Positions 33,141-41,930 of a stretch of 64,000 nucleotides of DNA are shown one piece after another. A model generated the notes under the pieces. It made no database searches. It had not been told where the DNA came from and saw only the letters and a program-made list of their open reading frames with translations. Source of the DNA: Cytobacillus firmus (GTDB lineage Bacteria > Bacillota > Bacilli > Bacillales > Cytobacillaceae); assembly GCF_023657595.1 (NCBI RefSeq), contig NZ_CP098323.1, forward strand, positions 2,628,001 to 2,692,000, written 5' to 3'. Made by a program: the position numbers and the translations under genes. How positions within the stretch are numbered: position 1 is the stretch's first letter; each line of letters opens with the position of its first letter.

Positions 33141-35054
33141 TTATTTCTTGCCGATAATATCCATGATGGTCTCTACAGATTCAGCAGAAGCCAGTTTCTC
33201 GATATTATCCATGTCAGAACATGTTACCGCGATGCCTGATAAGATTTCAAGATGTGTGCCGTCTTTCCCTGCAATTCCGAAGATCAGACGGACCTTTTGG
33301 CCATCAAAATCTACGCCATTTGGCACCTGGATAACAGTAAAGCCGGATTTGATGACAGCCTTTTTCGCCTCTTCCGTTCCATGAGGGATTGCTACATCAT
33401 TCCCCATATAAGTCGATGTGATGTTATCACGTTCAATCATCGCTTCAATATAGCTCTCTTCCACATAGCCTGCATCCACAAGCACTCTTCCGGCAAAGCG
33501 GATTGCTTTATCCTTATCCGCAAACTCTTTGTTCAGGAAAATATTTTCCGGACGCAATAAGTCGTCTTCATGTGCCATTTCCTCATCCGTCATATCAGGA
33601 ACATTCTCTTCTGCTCCTTCAACGATTTCGTACAGCTCCGAGTTAGCCGGGAACTGCAGTGCGTCAATCAGCTTGTCATACTCCGGACTTGATAGGAAAT
33701 TATCAACCGATACATGGAATGCGTTCGGCACTTTCTGGCGTGCCCTTGGTGTCAGTTCTTCCTGTGTAATGACGATCCCGGCATCTGCAGGAAGATTCGA
33801 GATTGCTGTATTCGTAACTGCAATGTCCATGCCTGCTTCCTTCACCTTTTTGCGAAGCAGTGAGGCACCCATGGCACTTGAGCCCATACCCGCATCACAG
33901 GCAAAATAAATTTTAGATACGTTATCAGGCATTGCAGCCTTTTCACCTTCTAATACGTTAGAAACAGAGCTTTTCTTGCCTTTCATTTCCTGCATTTTTT
34001 TCGCAGCTTCTTCAATATCTTCTTCACCCTGCTTGCCTGTTTTCATGATGAATGCAGAGACTATGAATGAAACGGCTGCAGCCACAATCACACCTGCAAA
34101 GTTTGCAATATACGCACTTGCATGATGAGGTGTTACAGCGGTAATGGCAAGGATGCTTCCCGGTGATGAAGGAGCGAACAATCCGCCGCCTAAAAGAACC
34201 AGTGTGAACACACCGCTCATTCCGCCAAGGATAACCGCAACAATGAGCATAGGGCGCATTAAAATGTACGGGAAGTAAATTTCATGAATTCCGCCGAAGA
34301 AGTGAATGATTCCGGCACCTGGAGCAGATTTCTTTGCATTGCCTTTTCCAAAGAACATGTAAGCAAGCAAAACACCAAGACCAGGTCCAGGATTCGCTTC
34401 AAGCAGGAACAGGATGGATTGTCCTGTTTCTTTTACCTGCTCAACGCCGATTGGCGACAGAACACCGTGGTTGATGGCATTGTTCAGGAATAATACCTTT
34501 GCCGGTTCAATCAGGATGCTTGTCAGCGGAAGCAGCCCTGTGCCAATCAGCCAGTCCACACCTGCTACAAGCCAGCCTGTGAATTCATCAACTGCAGGCC
34601 CAATACCAAGGAACGCAAGGATGGCCAGAATGGCACCAAGAATTCCTGCTGAGAAGTTGTTCACGAGCATTTCAAAGCCTGCACGCACTCGGCCTTCAAC
34701 CAATTGATCAAATTTCTTAATCACATAGCCCCCGAGAGGACCAATTACCATGGCGCCAAGGAACATTGGAATTTCTGCCCCGGCAATTACCCCCATTGTC
34801 GCGATGGCACCAACAACGGCACCGCGCTGATCATGAACAAGCTTACCTCCGGTGTATCCGATTAACAGCGGAAGCAAGTATGTCACCATTGGCCCCACCA
34901 TTTTGGCAAGGCTTTCATTTGGAATGAAACCAGTAGGTATAAATAAAGCTGTAATAAGACCCCATGCTATAAAAGCTGAGATATTTGGCATCACCATGGA
35001 GCTCAGGAAGTTACCGAACTTTTGTACAGCAACTTTTAGATTAGATTGAGCCAT
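33141..35054 (-). CDS. mtlA: PTS mannitol transporter EIICBA
   Basis: A 637-residue fused mannitol permease. EIIC spans about residues 1-345 (membrane segments, GGIHEIYFPY motif with the sugar-contact Glu), EIIB about 375-470 (ACDAGMGSSAMG, phospho-Cys), and EIIA about 495-637 (phospho-His in VAIPHGTEEAKKAVIKSG). B. subtilis splits these into MtlA (CB) and MtlF (A); the fused E. coli-like arrangement is present here. It imports mannitol as mannitol 1-phosphate for MtlD. A structured leader precedes it. Confidence 0.95.
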   Translation of the reverse strand: MAQSNLKVAVQKFGNFLSSMVMPNISAFIAWGLITALFIPTGFIPNESLAKMVGPMVTYLLPLLIGYTGGKLVHDQRGAVVGAIATMGVIAGAEIPMFLGAMVIGPLGGYVIKKFDQLVEGRVRAGFEMLVNNFSAGILGAILAILAFLGIGPAVDEFTGWLVAGVDWLIGTGLLPLTSILIEPAKVLFLNNAINHGVLSPIGVEQVKETGQSILFLLEANPGPGLGVLLAYMFFGKGNAKKSAPGAGIIHFFGGIHEIYFPYILMRPMLIVAVILGGMSGVFTLVLLGGGLFAPSSPGSILAITAVTPHHASAYIANFAGVIVAAAVSFIVSAFIMKTGKQGEEDIEEAAKKMQEMKGKKSSVSNVLEGEKAAMPDNVSKIYFACDAGMGSSAMGASLLRKKVKEAGMDIAVTNTAISNLPADAGIVITQEELTPRARQKVPNAFHVSVDNFLSSPEYDKLIDALQFPANSELYEIVEGAEENVPDMTDEEMAHEDDLLRPENIFLNKEFADKDKAIRFAGRVLVDAGYVEESYIEAMIERDNITSTYMGNDVAIPHGTEEAKKAVIKSGFTVIQVPNGVDFDGQKVRLIFGIAGKDGTHLEILSGIAVTCSDMDNIEKLASAESVETIMDIIGKK

Positions 35055-35112
35055 TTACACTCATCCTTTCAAAATAAGTACTTTATTACTAATGGTAAAG
35101 TACATAACCGCC

Positions 35113-35191
35113 GGACTCAACAAAGGAGAAACCTAACTTTGTCGCAGGACTGATGACAAAACTATAGTTTCTCCTATATCAGGTTGAGTTC
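35113..35191. promoter_or_regulatory. Nested inverted repeats upstream of mtlA
   Basis: Three nested inverted pairs lie in 80 bases: GGACTCAAC/GTTGAGTTC (outer), AGGAGAAAC/GTTTCTCCT (middle) and TTTGTC/GACAAA (inner, 35138-35160). The inner pair resembles the MtlR site TTGNCACA-N4-TGTGNCAA with one extra base in the spacer. The whole could be the mtl operator region or a folded leader. Confidence 0.55.
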
Positions 35192-35203
35192 TCCGCTATT
35201 TCC

Positions 35204-35659
35204 CTACTTATTCACTTCAATGACCTCTGTTGCCTGCACGGGTTTTCCTCCAGCCATTAATGCTCCGTGATTGTTCGAATTAAGGGTTATGGTTATCTCA
35301 TTCCTGCCTTCCTTCAGTTTGCCTAAATGATAGTACTCTCCGTATAGGCGGCTGATTTTTTTGCCGTTTATGTATAAGTGGGCATGTCCCTCATTATAGC
35401 TTGGCTTATTCTCGCCAACCTTCTCAGGGGCAAAAGCAAAATGAAACAGATTCAGCTTTAAAAGCCATGTATCCGGACCATCAGAGGATACGGATAAGTT
35501 TACAGCCGGAATCTCATTTCCTTTCGGAATTTCCACATATCCATGTGCCATGTGATCCGCAGCACCGGTCTGATTATGAGGATTTTGACTGGTGTAAAAA
35601 TAAAAAAAGCCTAAGAAAATAACGATAAAACTGATTAAGCTTCTTGCTTTTTTCATCAT
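35204..35659 (-). CDS. Secreted His-rich protein of unknown family
   Basis: A 151-residue protein with an N-terminal membrane anchor (residues 5-22) and an exported domain rich in His (DHMAHGYVEIP..., YNEGHAHLYINGKKISRLYGEYYHLGKL, NSNNHGALMAGGKPVQATEVIEV). The GHAHLYINGKK...YHL..L..G.N.I...L..N.H pattern recurs in bacterial hypothetical proteins. It suggests a beta-sandwich, possibly metal binding. It overlaps the upstream DUF2243 gene by ATGA. No function can be assigned. Confidence 0.7.
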   Translation of the reverse strand: MMKKARSLISFIVIFLGFFYFYTSQNPHNQTGAADHMAHGYVEIPKGNEIPAVNLSVSSDGPDTWLLKLNLFHFAFAPEKVGENKPSYNEGHAHLYINGKKISRLYGEYYHLGKLKEGRNEITITLNSNNHGALMAGGKPVQATEVIEVNK

Positions 35660-36099
35660 GCTTCCTTCTCCATCCTCTTAATCATAAACCCAATTATGAC
35701 AAGCAATAATCCGATTGCCAGAAAGGCCAGATCATAGAACAAAGGGTTTTCTGCCAATGGCCTGACACGGTGAACCTGGAGGATGTGATGGTCTACAATC
35801 CCTTCGACAATATTAAAGGCGCCTCCCCCAATAAATATACCTCCAGTGAAGATCTTCCAGCTGGTGCCCAATTCATCTTTGCGGGCATCCTGAAAAATCT
35901 TCATGCCGCCCCAAAGCAGCTTCGCCGAAAATAATGCCGTAAACAAACCATCTGTAAAAATTTCGAGTTTGATATTTGGACTCAGTATCATATGATGCCA
36001 TTGCAGCAGCTGATGAAATACGATGCCATCAATCGCCCCTACCAGACCAAGCCCGAGTATTAACCCGGCTATGAATAAATTTTTGTTTTCTTTTTTCAT
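35656..36099 (-). CDS. DUF2243 family membrane protein
   Basis: A 147-residue protein with four membrane segments and family landmarks GLVGAIDGIVFHQLLQWHHM (near residue 20) and GIVDHHILQVHRVR (near 103). His residues within membrane helices suggest metal or proton handling. The ATG at 36099 follows GGAGGGTG; a longer ORF to 36129 lacks a site. It is coupled with the His-rich secreted protein downstream, which suggests a shared envelope function. Confidence 0.82.
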   Translation of the reverse strand: MKKENKNLFIAGLILGLGLVGAIDGIVFHQLLQWHHMILSPNIKLEIFTDGLFTALFSAKLLWGGMKIFQDARKDELGTSWKIFTGGIFIGGGAFNIVEGIVDHHILQVHRVRPLAENPLFYDLAFLAIGLLLVIIGFMIKRMEKEA

Positions 36100-36189
36100 A
36101 AAAGCACCCTCCGAAAAACATTCATACATCGATTAGTGCCCAAAATGGAGAGGAATTATTCTTATAGATCAAATTTACCCGCAATAAAA

Positions 36190-36210
36190 GGAAGAGGCAT
36201 CTCCTCTTCC
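36190..36210 (-). terminator. ger operon terminator
   Basis: GGAAGAGG and CCTCTTCC form a perfect 8-bp stem followed on the minus strand by TTTTATT, right after the GerC gene. Confidence 0.8.
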
Positions 36211-36215
36211 CAGTC

Positions 36216-37358
36216 TTATTCAATATATTTATAGCTGTTGAAATTATAAATTTGAACGTTAACCCTAATGTCAGTCAGAGAGTCTTCCTCCAAAAAAAAT
36301 TTGCCTGTCCTTTTTAACTCTGCGAATTGCTCAGGATGCATGCGAAACCATTTTTCGCCGGCATTCAGGTAATCAATTTTATTTTCGACTCCATCCTGAT
36401 AAAAAGTTTTTAGCTTTGTTTTTATTTCCTCTTCAGCGAGGCTGGTTAACCTGCTTATTGGAATGTCCTGTACTTTTTCCAATAAATCTGCGCGAATGGA
36501 TAAATCGATTGAAAATTTGGGGGTGGAGGAACCTTCATCATACTTTATTTTCAGTTTTGGACTTTCCAGCTTTACTGCAGCAGCCAATTTACCCTCTTCT
36601 TCGACTCTTTCATCAATAGCAATATATTTTTCCAGCAGCCAATCAAGGAATATAGAATCTTCAAATTCAAGCTCCTTCTTATACTCCCTGTTTTGAAAGA
36701 CGGAATACCCGTCAAAATATAAAACCGGATAATCCTTTTCTGCTTTCCAGCTTGTTTTATTTATTTTTACAAAGGGCAGCCTCGATGAATTCATGGGTTC
36801 ATAATAATCCCGCAGGAATTTCATTATTGTTACCGGCCTAATTTCATTTTGGGCAATCTCGTAAGTATCCTTTTTAAATAAAACGGTATAGACGGCAGGA
36901 TAGTTAAACAAGGCATTTATATTAAAAACCTCTTCAATTTCTTCATCAGTTGTGACGACATGAAATGTAGGACGTATGGAACGATTCTTCCCGACTTCCT
37001 CCACAACTTCCTTGAACTTGTGCTGAACGATCCGATTGGTAATGACAAGGGTTTTTATATGGCCGAAATATAGAGGAGGTTCGGACATTTTATAGAGATT
37101 CCTTACTGCTAAATTTAACGTTTCTCCTTTTGCTGAAGCCACAAAAATAGGGACTGGGTCTGCAGATTTTCCGCCTTCCTGCTTCGCGACATTTATAAAA
37201 TTTAGTCCTTGGAGATAGACTGTATATTCTTTATTATCATCATCATAGTCCATACCAATCGATACAATATAAGTCAAATCCTGAATGTTTTTGATGCCGG
37301 AACAGCCTGAAAGCATGATACAGCATGCCGAAATAATCAGTATGATACTTCTGGCCAT
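36216..37358 (-). CDS. Spore germination lipoprotein, Ger(x)C
   Basis: A 380-residue germinant receptor C subunit. The signal sequence ends in the lipobox MLSGCSG (Cys about 19). The N-terminal domain has DLTYIVSIGMDYDDDNKEYTVYLQGLN typical of GerAC/GerBC. The C-terminal domain (from about residue 230) binds the outer face of the inner spore membrane. It is the third gene of the minus-strand set, with its start overlapping the GerA stop. Confidence 0.92.
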   Translation of the reverse strand: MARSIILIISACCIMLSGCSGIKNIQDLTYIVSIGMDYDDDNKEYTVYLQGLNFINVAKQEGGKSADPVPIFVASAKGETLNLAVRNLYKMSEPPLYFGHIKTLVITNRIVQHKFKEVVEEVGKNRSIRPTFHVVTTDEEIEEVFNINALFNYPAVYTVLFKKDTYEIAQNEIRPVTIMKFLRDYYEPMNSSRLPFVKINKTSWKAEKDYPVLYFDGYSVFQNREYKKELEFEDSIFLDWLLEKYIAIDERVEEEGKLAAAVKLESPKLKIKYDEGSSTPKFSIDLSIRADLLEKVQDIPISRLTSLAEEEIKTKLKTFYQDGVENKIDYLNAGEKWFRMHPEQFAELKRTGKFFLEEDSLTDIRVNVQIYNFNSYKYIE

Positions 37359-38818
37359 TACTTATCCCTCCTGGTCGGATCGTCAGGACTGGTGGATGTT
37401 GTACGTGATTTATAAAATTGAACAGGAAGCATCAGAAAAGACTTTATGCTTTCTCTCCAGCTGATCGGAGCCAGAGAAGAAAGATAAGGAACTCCAAATG
37501 AAGAGATTGTGGATAAATATAAGACAGTAAGAATATAACATAAGATGACGCCAAATAAGCCTAAAAAAGTACTCATGATGATAACGAAAAACCTTACAAT
37601 AGTAATGGCAGAACTAAGTGACTGACTCACAAGAGTAAAAGACGAAATATACGTAATCGCCGCGACTACCAGCATCGTTGGAGAGGTTAATCCCGCCCTT
37701 ATAGCCGCATCACCGACAATTAAGCCCCCCAGTACTGCAACTGTCTGGCCAATGGCTCTCGGCAGTCGGACTCCTGCTTCATTAAATAGTTCAAACAAAA
37801 GGAGAATGATGAACATTTCAATTGGTGCACTCAAAGGCAGTCCAAATCTGGATACAGAAATGGTGGCAACGAGCAGGTAAGGAATCTGTTCTATATTAAA
37901 TGCGGAAAAAGCGATCCATACCCCCGGAAGAAAACCCGATACCGTTATCCCGATCATCCTGATCATTCTTTCCATACTGACAAATGCATAATTCATGTAA
38001 TAGTCTTCAGGCGATTTCGTCTGCAATAATAAGCTGATTGGTGCATATGTAACAGTGGGATTCCCATCCACCAAAATGGCAAATCGGCCCTGATTCAGTG
38101 CCTGCACAATAAAATCCGGGCGGCCGGTATAATCAAGACTGGGGAAAATCGAAAAAGGGCGATCTCTAATTAGAGAGTCGAGTTCATGGATGCTCGTCAA
38201 GATATCGAGTTCAACCTTTTCTAGCCTTTTATGAATTTCTTCCAAAACACGATTATCAATAATGTCTTCTATATACATAAGTGCCACTTTGGTTTTGCTC
38301 CGTTTTCCAAAGGTATATTTCTCGACACATAACGTACTGGTATTGAGCCTTCTGCGGATTAAAGATATATTGGTCTGTAAATCTTCAACAAATCCGTCCT
38401 TTGGACCTCTAATGGAAGTCTCAAGTGCAGATTCTTCCGGTTGGCGCTTCGGAATATTCGCTGCCTTAATACTAAGCAGGTCCTTATCAGCCACGAAAAG
38501 ATAATTGCCCTCAAAAAGCAATTGCGATAAATCATTAATTGATTTTCCTGTTACCAGGTCAGCTTGAAATAATATCCTGAGCTTTTCTTTTGCCGAACCG
38601 CTCTTCGCGGCTGCAATCATAGGTAAAATGTATTGATCCAAATATTGGGTATCGACCAGTGTATCAAAAAATAATATTTCAAACTCTTCATTCTCGGTAA
38701 CATGTGATTTGCTCACAAAATCGCCGCTTTTGCTAAACTGCTGCTTTAACTCTTCTGTCTTTTGGCAGCCATTCTCGTTATGGTGAGGATTGGACTTTAG
38801 AAGTTTTGTTTTTGCCAT
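37358..38818 (-). CDS. Spore germination protein, GerA family
   Basis: A 486-residue germinant receptor A subunit: a soluble N-terminal half (residues 1-280) and about five membrane segments in the C-terminal half, with RLPRAIGQTVAVLGGLIVGDAAI and FGVPYLSSLAPI typical of GerAA. The ATG at 38818 is chosen with AAGGG 9 bases upstream, over an ATG at 38827. Its start overlaps the permease-like GerB gene. It senses nutrient germinants in the dormant spore. Confidence 0.93.
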   Translation of the reverse strand: MAKTKLLKSNPHHNENGCQKTEELKQQFSKSGDFVSKSHVTENEEFEILFFDTLVDTQYLDQYILPMIAAAKSGSAKEKLRILFQADLVTGKSINDLSQLLFEGNYLFVADKDLLSIKAANIPKRQPEESALETSIRGPKDGFVEDLQTNISLIRRRLNTSTLCVEKYTFGKRSKTKVALMYIEDIIDNRVLEEIHKRLEKVELDILTSIHELDSLIRDRPFSIFPSLDYTGRPDFIVQALNQGRFAILVDGNPTVTYAPISLLLQTKSPEDYYMNYAFVSMERMIRMIGITVSGFLPGVWIAFSAFNIEQIPYLLVATISVSRFGLPLSAPIEMFIILLLFELFNEAGVRLPRAIGQTVAVLGGLIVGDAAIRAGLTSPTMLVVAAITYISSFTLVSQSLSSAITIVRFFVIIMSTFLGLFGVILCYILTVLYLSTISSFGVPYLSSLAPISWRESIKSFLMLPVQFYKSRTTSTSPDDPTRRDK

Positions 38819-39911
38819 GTTTTTCATCCCTTTTCTTCAAAACTAATACAATCAACGCTGACAAAAGGATATAAGATAGGAAAAACACCATGCTGACGGG
38901 CAGATAATACTTATAAATAAACTGATAAAAAGTGTAAGTTTCTATCTTTATGCTGATTAAACCAACCAGGATGAGGTATAAAATAATGACTAATTTGGGG
39001 TTTAATCGATAATGTTTCTTTTTAGCGGAAAAAAATGTGCCTGCTAAATACATAAATAATCCGATTCTGATAAGTGCCCCGCTCAGCCACTGAAATAAGG
39101 CGAGAAAGTCCAGATGAGAGATATACTCACCAATGCTTAAAACTCTCCATTGCTCATGGGCAGGGTAAAGGAATCTTGTTGCTTCCTCAGGTCCAAATTC
39201 CATGATTGCCGCTGTGAGCGGCCCCAAAGTCAGACCTGTTAAAAGAGTCAGAAGAAAAATTAAATGCTTCAACTTAAAGGATTTCTGTGAATAAGGCTGC
39301 AGTAAAAGAATAATATAAACCTCAAGTAATCCTGAAAGAGTATAGACAATCCCGATCATGATGGGTTCAAAACCATCTGCAAGGACTGGAAACAGCAGGC
39401 CGGGTTCCTTCAATCTTGTGTTGGTAATGGAAATAAATACACCAAATAGCATGACAAACGGCAGGAGCACCCCGCTTGAGATCGCCATATATTTCACACC
39501 GGCCTGTGTCATAATGAAGCAAACGATTATTAGCATGATGTTAATCAATAAAACAGAGGAATCTGCTAGGAAAAATGCATTTAACCAGATCACTAAGTCC
39601 CTGAACGTTATATAAGTGCTCGTAATCAAAAAGACGATAACAGGGATAGACAGCAGAATGGACATCATTTTTCCAAGTCGCTTTCTCAGCATTGGGAAGA
39701 AACCATCATCTGTAGAATTTTTAAGTATGTAATAGATAAGACATATTAATATTACCGAGATCGGATAAGCTGCAATCACACTAAGCCAGCTGTCTCTGCC
39801 GGCAGCTGTCAATAAATTAGGGATCAATATTACATGGTTAAGCAAGCCTGTGGACAGGATCATTAATAACATTAGTTGTCTGGGTATAAGTACTTTAACT
39901 AAATTTTGCAT
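38778..39911 (-). CDS. Spore germination permease, GerB family
   Basis: A 377-residue amino-acid-permease-like protein (GerAB/ArcD/ProY family) with about ten membrane segments (IPRQLMLLMILSTGLLNHVILIPNLLTAAGRDSWLSVIAAY at the N-terminus is the family start). It forms the germinant-binding membrane subunit. Its gene is first in the operon and overlaps the GerA gene by about 40 bases. The order B-A-C differs from the A-B-C order of B. subtilis gerA. Confidence 0.92.
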   Translation of the reverse strand: MQNLVKVLIPRQLMLLMILSTGLLNHVILIPNLLTAAGRDSWLSVIAAYPISVILICLIYYILKNSTDDGFFPMLRKRLGKMMSILLSIPVIVFLITSTYITFRDLVIWLNAFFLADSSVLLINIMLIIVCFIMTQAGVKYMAISSGVLLPFVMLFGVFISITNTRLKEPGLLFPVLADGFEPIMIGIVYTLSGLLEVYIILLLQPYSQKSFKLKHLIFLLTLLTGLTLGPLTAAIMEFGPEEATRFLYPAHEQWRVLSIGEYISHLDFLALFQWLSGALIRIGLFMYLAGTFFSAKKKHYRLNPKLVIILYLILVGLISIKIETYTFYQFIYKYYLPVSMVFFLSYILLSALIVLVLKKRDEKHGKNKTSKVQSSP

Positions 39912-39984
39912 ATATATCTCCAGCTATTTATTTTAATTAATATACTTACCAGACAAGTGAAATTTATGTAATGAGATAGTAAAG

Positions 39985-40025
39985 AGGGATGAAACGAAAG
40001 CTGATTGCTTTCATTTCATCCCTCT
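39985..40025. terminator. Terminator after cupin gene
   Basis: GAGGGATGAAA pairs with TTTCATCCCTC, with an inner GAAAGC/GCTTTC helix. It lies just after the cupin gene stop at 40030 on the minus strand. Confidence 0.72.
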
Positions 40026-40029
40026 CCTT

Positions 40030-40938
40030 TTAATTTCCTTGATGATGTTCTTCCTCGGCAGCCATGGCATCTGCCTTTGTTTTATGCACGGTTCCAAACG
40101 GATGCTGCGGCGGCGCATAAATGGAATAAAGCTTAAGTGGCTTATTGCCTGTATTAATCAGATTATGATATTTGCCTGCAGGAATGATAATCGCAAAATC
40201 ATCCGCTACTTTCCGCTGAAAATCCAGCCGGTCAGGACTATCCCCCATATAAACCATTCCTTCACCATCTTCAAGTCTCAGGAATTGATCGAGCTCCGGA
40301 TGAACCTCAAGGCCAATATCCTCGCCAACATTGATGCTCATTAATGTCAGCTGCAAATGCTTTCCAGTCCATAGGGCTGTCCGGAAGTTGTTATTTTTCT
40401 TCGTTGCTTCCTCAATATCCACGACAAATGGCTGCGGACCGAAATCGGTCACCCGGTTATTAAGTGAGACTAATCGCGCTGCATTTTCCTGTTCGCCGCT
40501 CATTGCCCATAAGAATACATTTTGAACCTGTGGAAGCTGAGTAAGCACGGAACCCCTTTGGTTCTCCTCGAAACCTTCCATTTCGATTTGATATGCCATG
40601 CGCAATCCATCACGGTAATGATCAATGGCAACATGGCCGACCTGATACTCAGGCTGTTTCCCTGTTAAATTGTAATAAAGGTTGCAAAAATGGTTTAAAT
40701 AGATTTTCTTTCCTTCGATTGCCTGAATAATGTTCTGCTTGTGCTCTTCATTTGGAGCATGCTCTGCCAGCTGAGTGTATAACTCAAGTACAGATGCCTC
40801 CCTTTTGACTCCTTCAAGAACCGTTTCACAAAGCTGCTGAAAATGATCCTGATTGCTTCTTAACATCTCGTCAGTATGATATACAGGTGAATGAGGCTGT
40901 GGGTAGTAAGGATAGGAATACGCATTAGGATGATACAA
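40030..40938 (-). CDS. Cupin-domain protein with helical N-terminus
   Basis: A 302-residue protein. Residues 1-20 are Tyr/Pro/His-rich (MYHPNAYSYPYYPQPHSPVYH), residues about 25-165 are helical and ferritin-like, and residues 190-290 form a cupin barrel (ICH-type: GEDIGLEVHPELDQFLRLEDGEGMVYM and AIIIPAGKYHNLINTG, giving His and Glu metal ligands). The N-terminal composition recalls Bacillus spore coat proteins. The start is TTG, with AAGGG about 11 bases upstream; ATG alternatives are out of frame. Likely spore-associated; function unknown. Confidence 0.75.
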   Translation of the reverse strand: MYHPNAYSYPYYPQPHSPVYHTDEMLRSNQDHFQQLCETVLEGVKREASVLELYTQLAEHAPNEEHKQNIIQAIEGKKIYLNHFCNLYYNLTGKQPEYQVGHVAIDHYRDGLRMAYQIEMEGFEENQRGSVLTQLPQVQNVFLWAMSGEQENAARLVSLNNRVTDFGPQPFVVDIEEATKKNNNFRTALWTGKHLQLTLMSINVGEDIGLEVHPELDQFLRLEDGEGMVYMGDSPDRLDFQRKVADDFAIIIPAGKYHNLINTGNKPLKLYSIYAPPQHPFGTVHKTKADAMAAEEEHHQGN

Positions 40939-41033
40939 TACTTGTCATTCCCTTCACAGAATTATCACCACATCATATGCCTATGAAAAAAGAAGGTACA
41001 TTGTTTTATTAAGTTGGGCTTATGTACGCAAAA

Positions 41034-41061
41034 AGAACCAGTCATGTCCCTGACTGGTTCT
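41034..41061 (-). terminator. Terminator of DsbA-like gene
   Basis: AGAACCAGTCA and TGACTGGTTCT form a perfect 11-bp stem followed on the minus strand by TTTTTGC, directly downstream of the DsbA-like gene's stop. Confidence 0.88.
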
Positions 41062-41076
41062 CTTTTCATGAATGAA

Positions 41077-41775
41077 TTATTTTTTTGGAATTTCACAGCC
41101 GTCGTCATCACAGATCATACCGTCATTGTCATTTAGAACAGTTATCTCGTCCTCTGCAATAATCTTTTGCAGCGCTTTAATGATCATCTCTGTTGGCTGT
41201 GCTCCGCTCAGTGCGTACTTCTTATTAATAAGAAAGAACGGTACTCCTGTAATGCGGTACTGCTGCGCCAATTGCTCATCTGCACGGACTTCATCCGCAA
41301 ACGCATCGCCGGCAAGCATTTGTTCAGCTTCTTCACGGTTCAGGCCAACTTCTTCTGCTAACTGGGCTAACGCCGCAGGATCTCCGATATGCCTGGAATC
41401 TGTAAAGTAAGCACGCAGCAGCCGTTCTGTCATTTCTTTCATTAACCCTTTTGTTTTGGCAAACATCGTCAGACGGTGTGCGTTAAACGTATTAGTGAGA
41501 ACGATGGTATCAATGTTGAATTCCAGTCCGGCGTTTCTCGCCATCTGCACCATGTTTTGCGTGTTGGCTTTCGCCTGCTCAATCGTCATCCCATATTTCT
41601 TCGCCAATTTCTCATACATGTTATCCTGAATATCCCGCTCTGCCGTCGGGTCCAGCTCGAAGCACCTGTAAGTCACTTCGATTGGATGATTAATCTGTTT
41701 AATGGCATCCTCCAGATGCCTTTTGCCAATATAGCAAAACGGTCAAGCGAAGTCAGTCCACATTTCAATATGCAT
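41077..41775 (-). CDS. DsbA/FrnE-type oxidoreductase with in-frame UGA at the active-site Cys
   Basis: A 232-residue thioredoxin-fold DsbA-family protein (FrnE/YwbO-like) read through one TGA. It starts ATG 41775 with GGGAGGA eight bases upstream: M-H-I-E-M-W-T-D-F-A, then TGA (41743-41745), then P-F-C-Y-I-G-K-R-H-L-E. Family members read DFxCPFCYIGKR, so the TGA stands exactly where the first cysteine of the CPFC redox motif belongs. The frame continues without error to the end: FELDPTAERDIQ, NTFNAHRLT, FFTDSRHIGDPAAL, and GVPFFLINKKYALSGAQPTE with the cis-Pro. A selenocysteine protein (UPFC) fits, since Sec replaces redox Cys in thiol oxidoreductases. A plain nonsense mutation (TGC/TGT to TGA), or leaky readthrough, is the alternative. 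If termination is complete, restart at GTG 41676 would give a protein lacking the redox site. Confidence 0.8.
41704..41720 (-). promoter_or_regulatory. Candidate bacterial SECIS stem-loop
   Basis: On the minus strand GGCATC-TGGAG-GATGCC is a perfect 6-bp stem with a 5-base loop inside the DsbA-like gene. The loop begins 28 bases after the UGA, inside the 16-37 base range used for bacterial SECIS, and has G among its first two bases. Such hairpins also arise by chance. Confidence 0.45.
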
Positions 41776-41930
41776 ACCTGATTCCTCCCATACAGTATTT
41801 TCTTCTTTAGTATAGTTGGGGGGATTTTATTTTACACGGAAAAAGCTCAGAGCCAGGGTTTGCTGATGTAGGTTTGTGACGCTTACCGTTCTGGTGATGG
41901 AAGGTTTGAGCGTTCTTGAGCGAGAATATA

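Noticed and set aside
35113..35191. MITE or small transposon in the mtlA leader
   Set aside because: No target duplication is visible and the inner palindrome fits an MtlR site; a regulatory region is the simpler reading.
41077..41676. Normal 199-residue DsbA protein starting at GTG 41676
   Set aside because: It would lack the whole CPFC active site and has no ribosome binding site; the frame continues upstream through a TGA to a good ATG.
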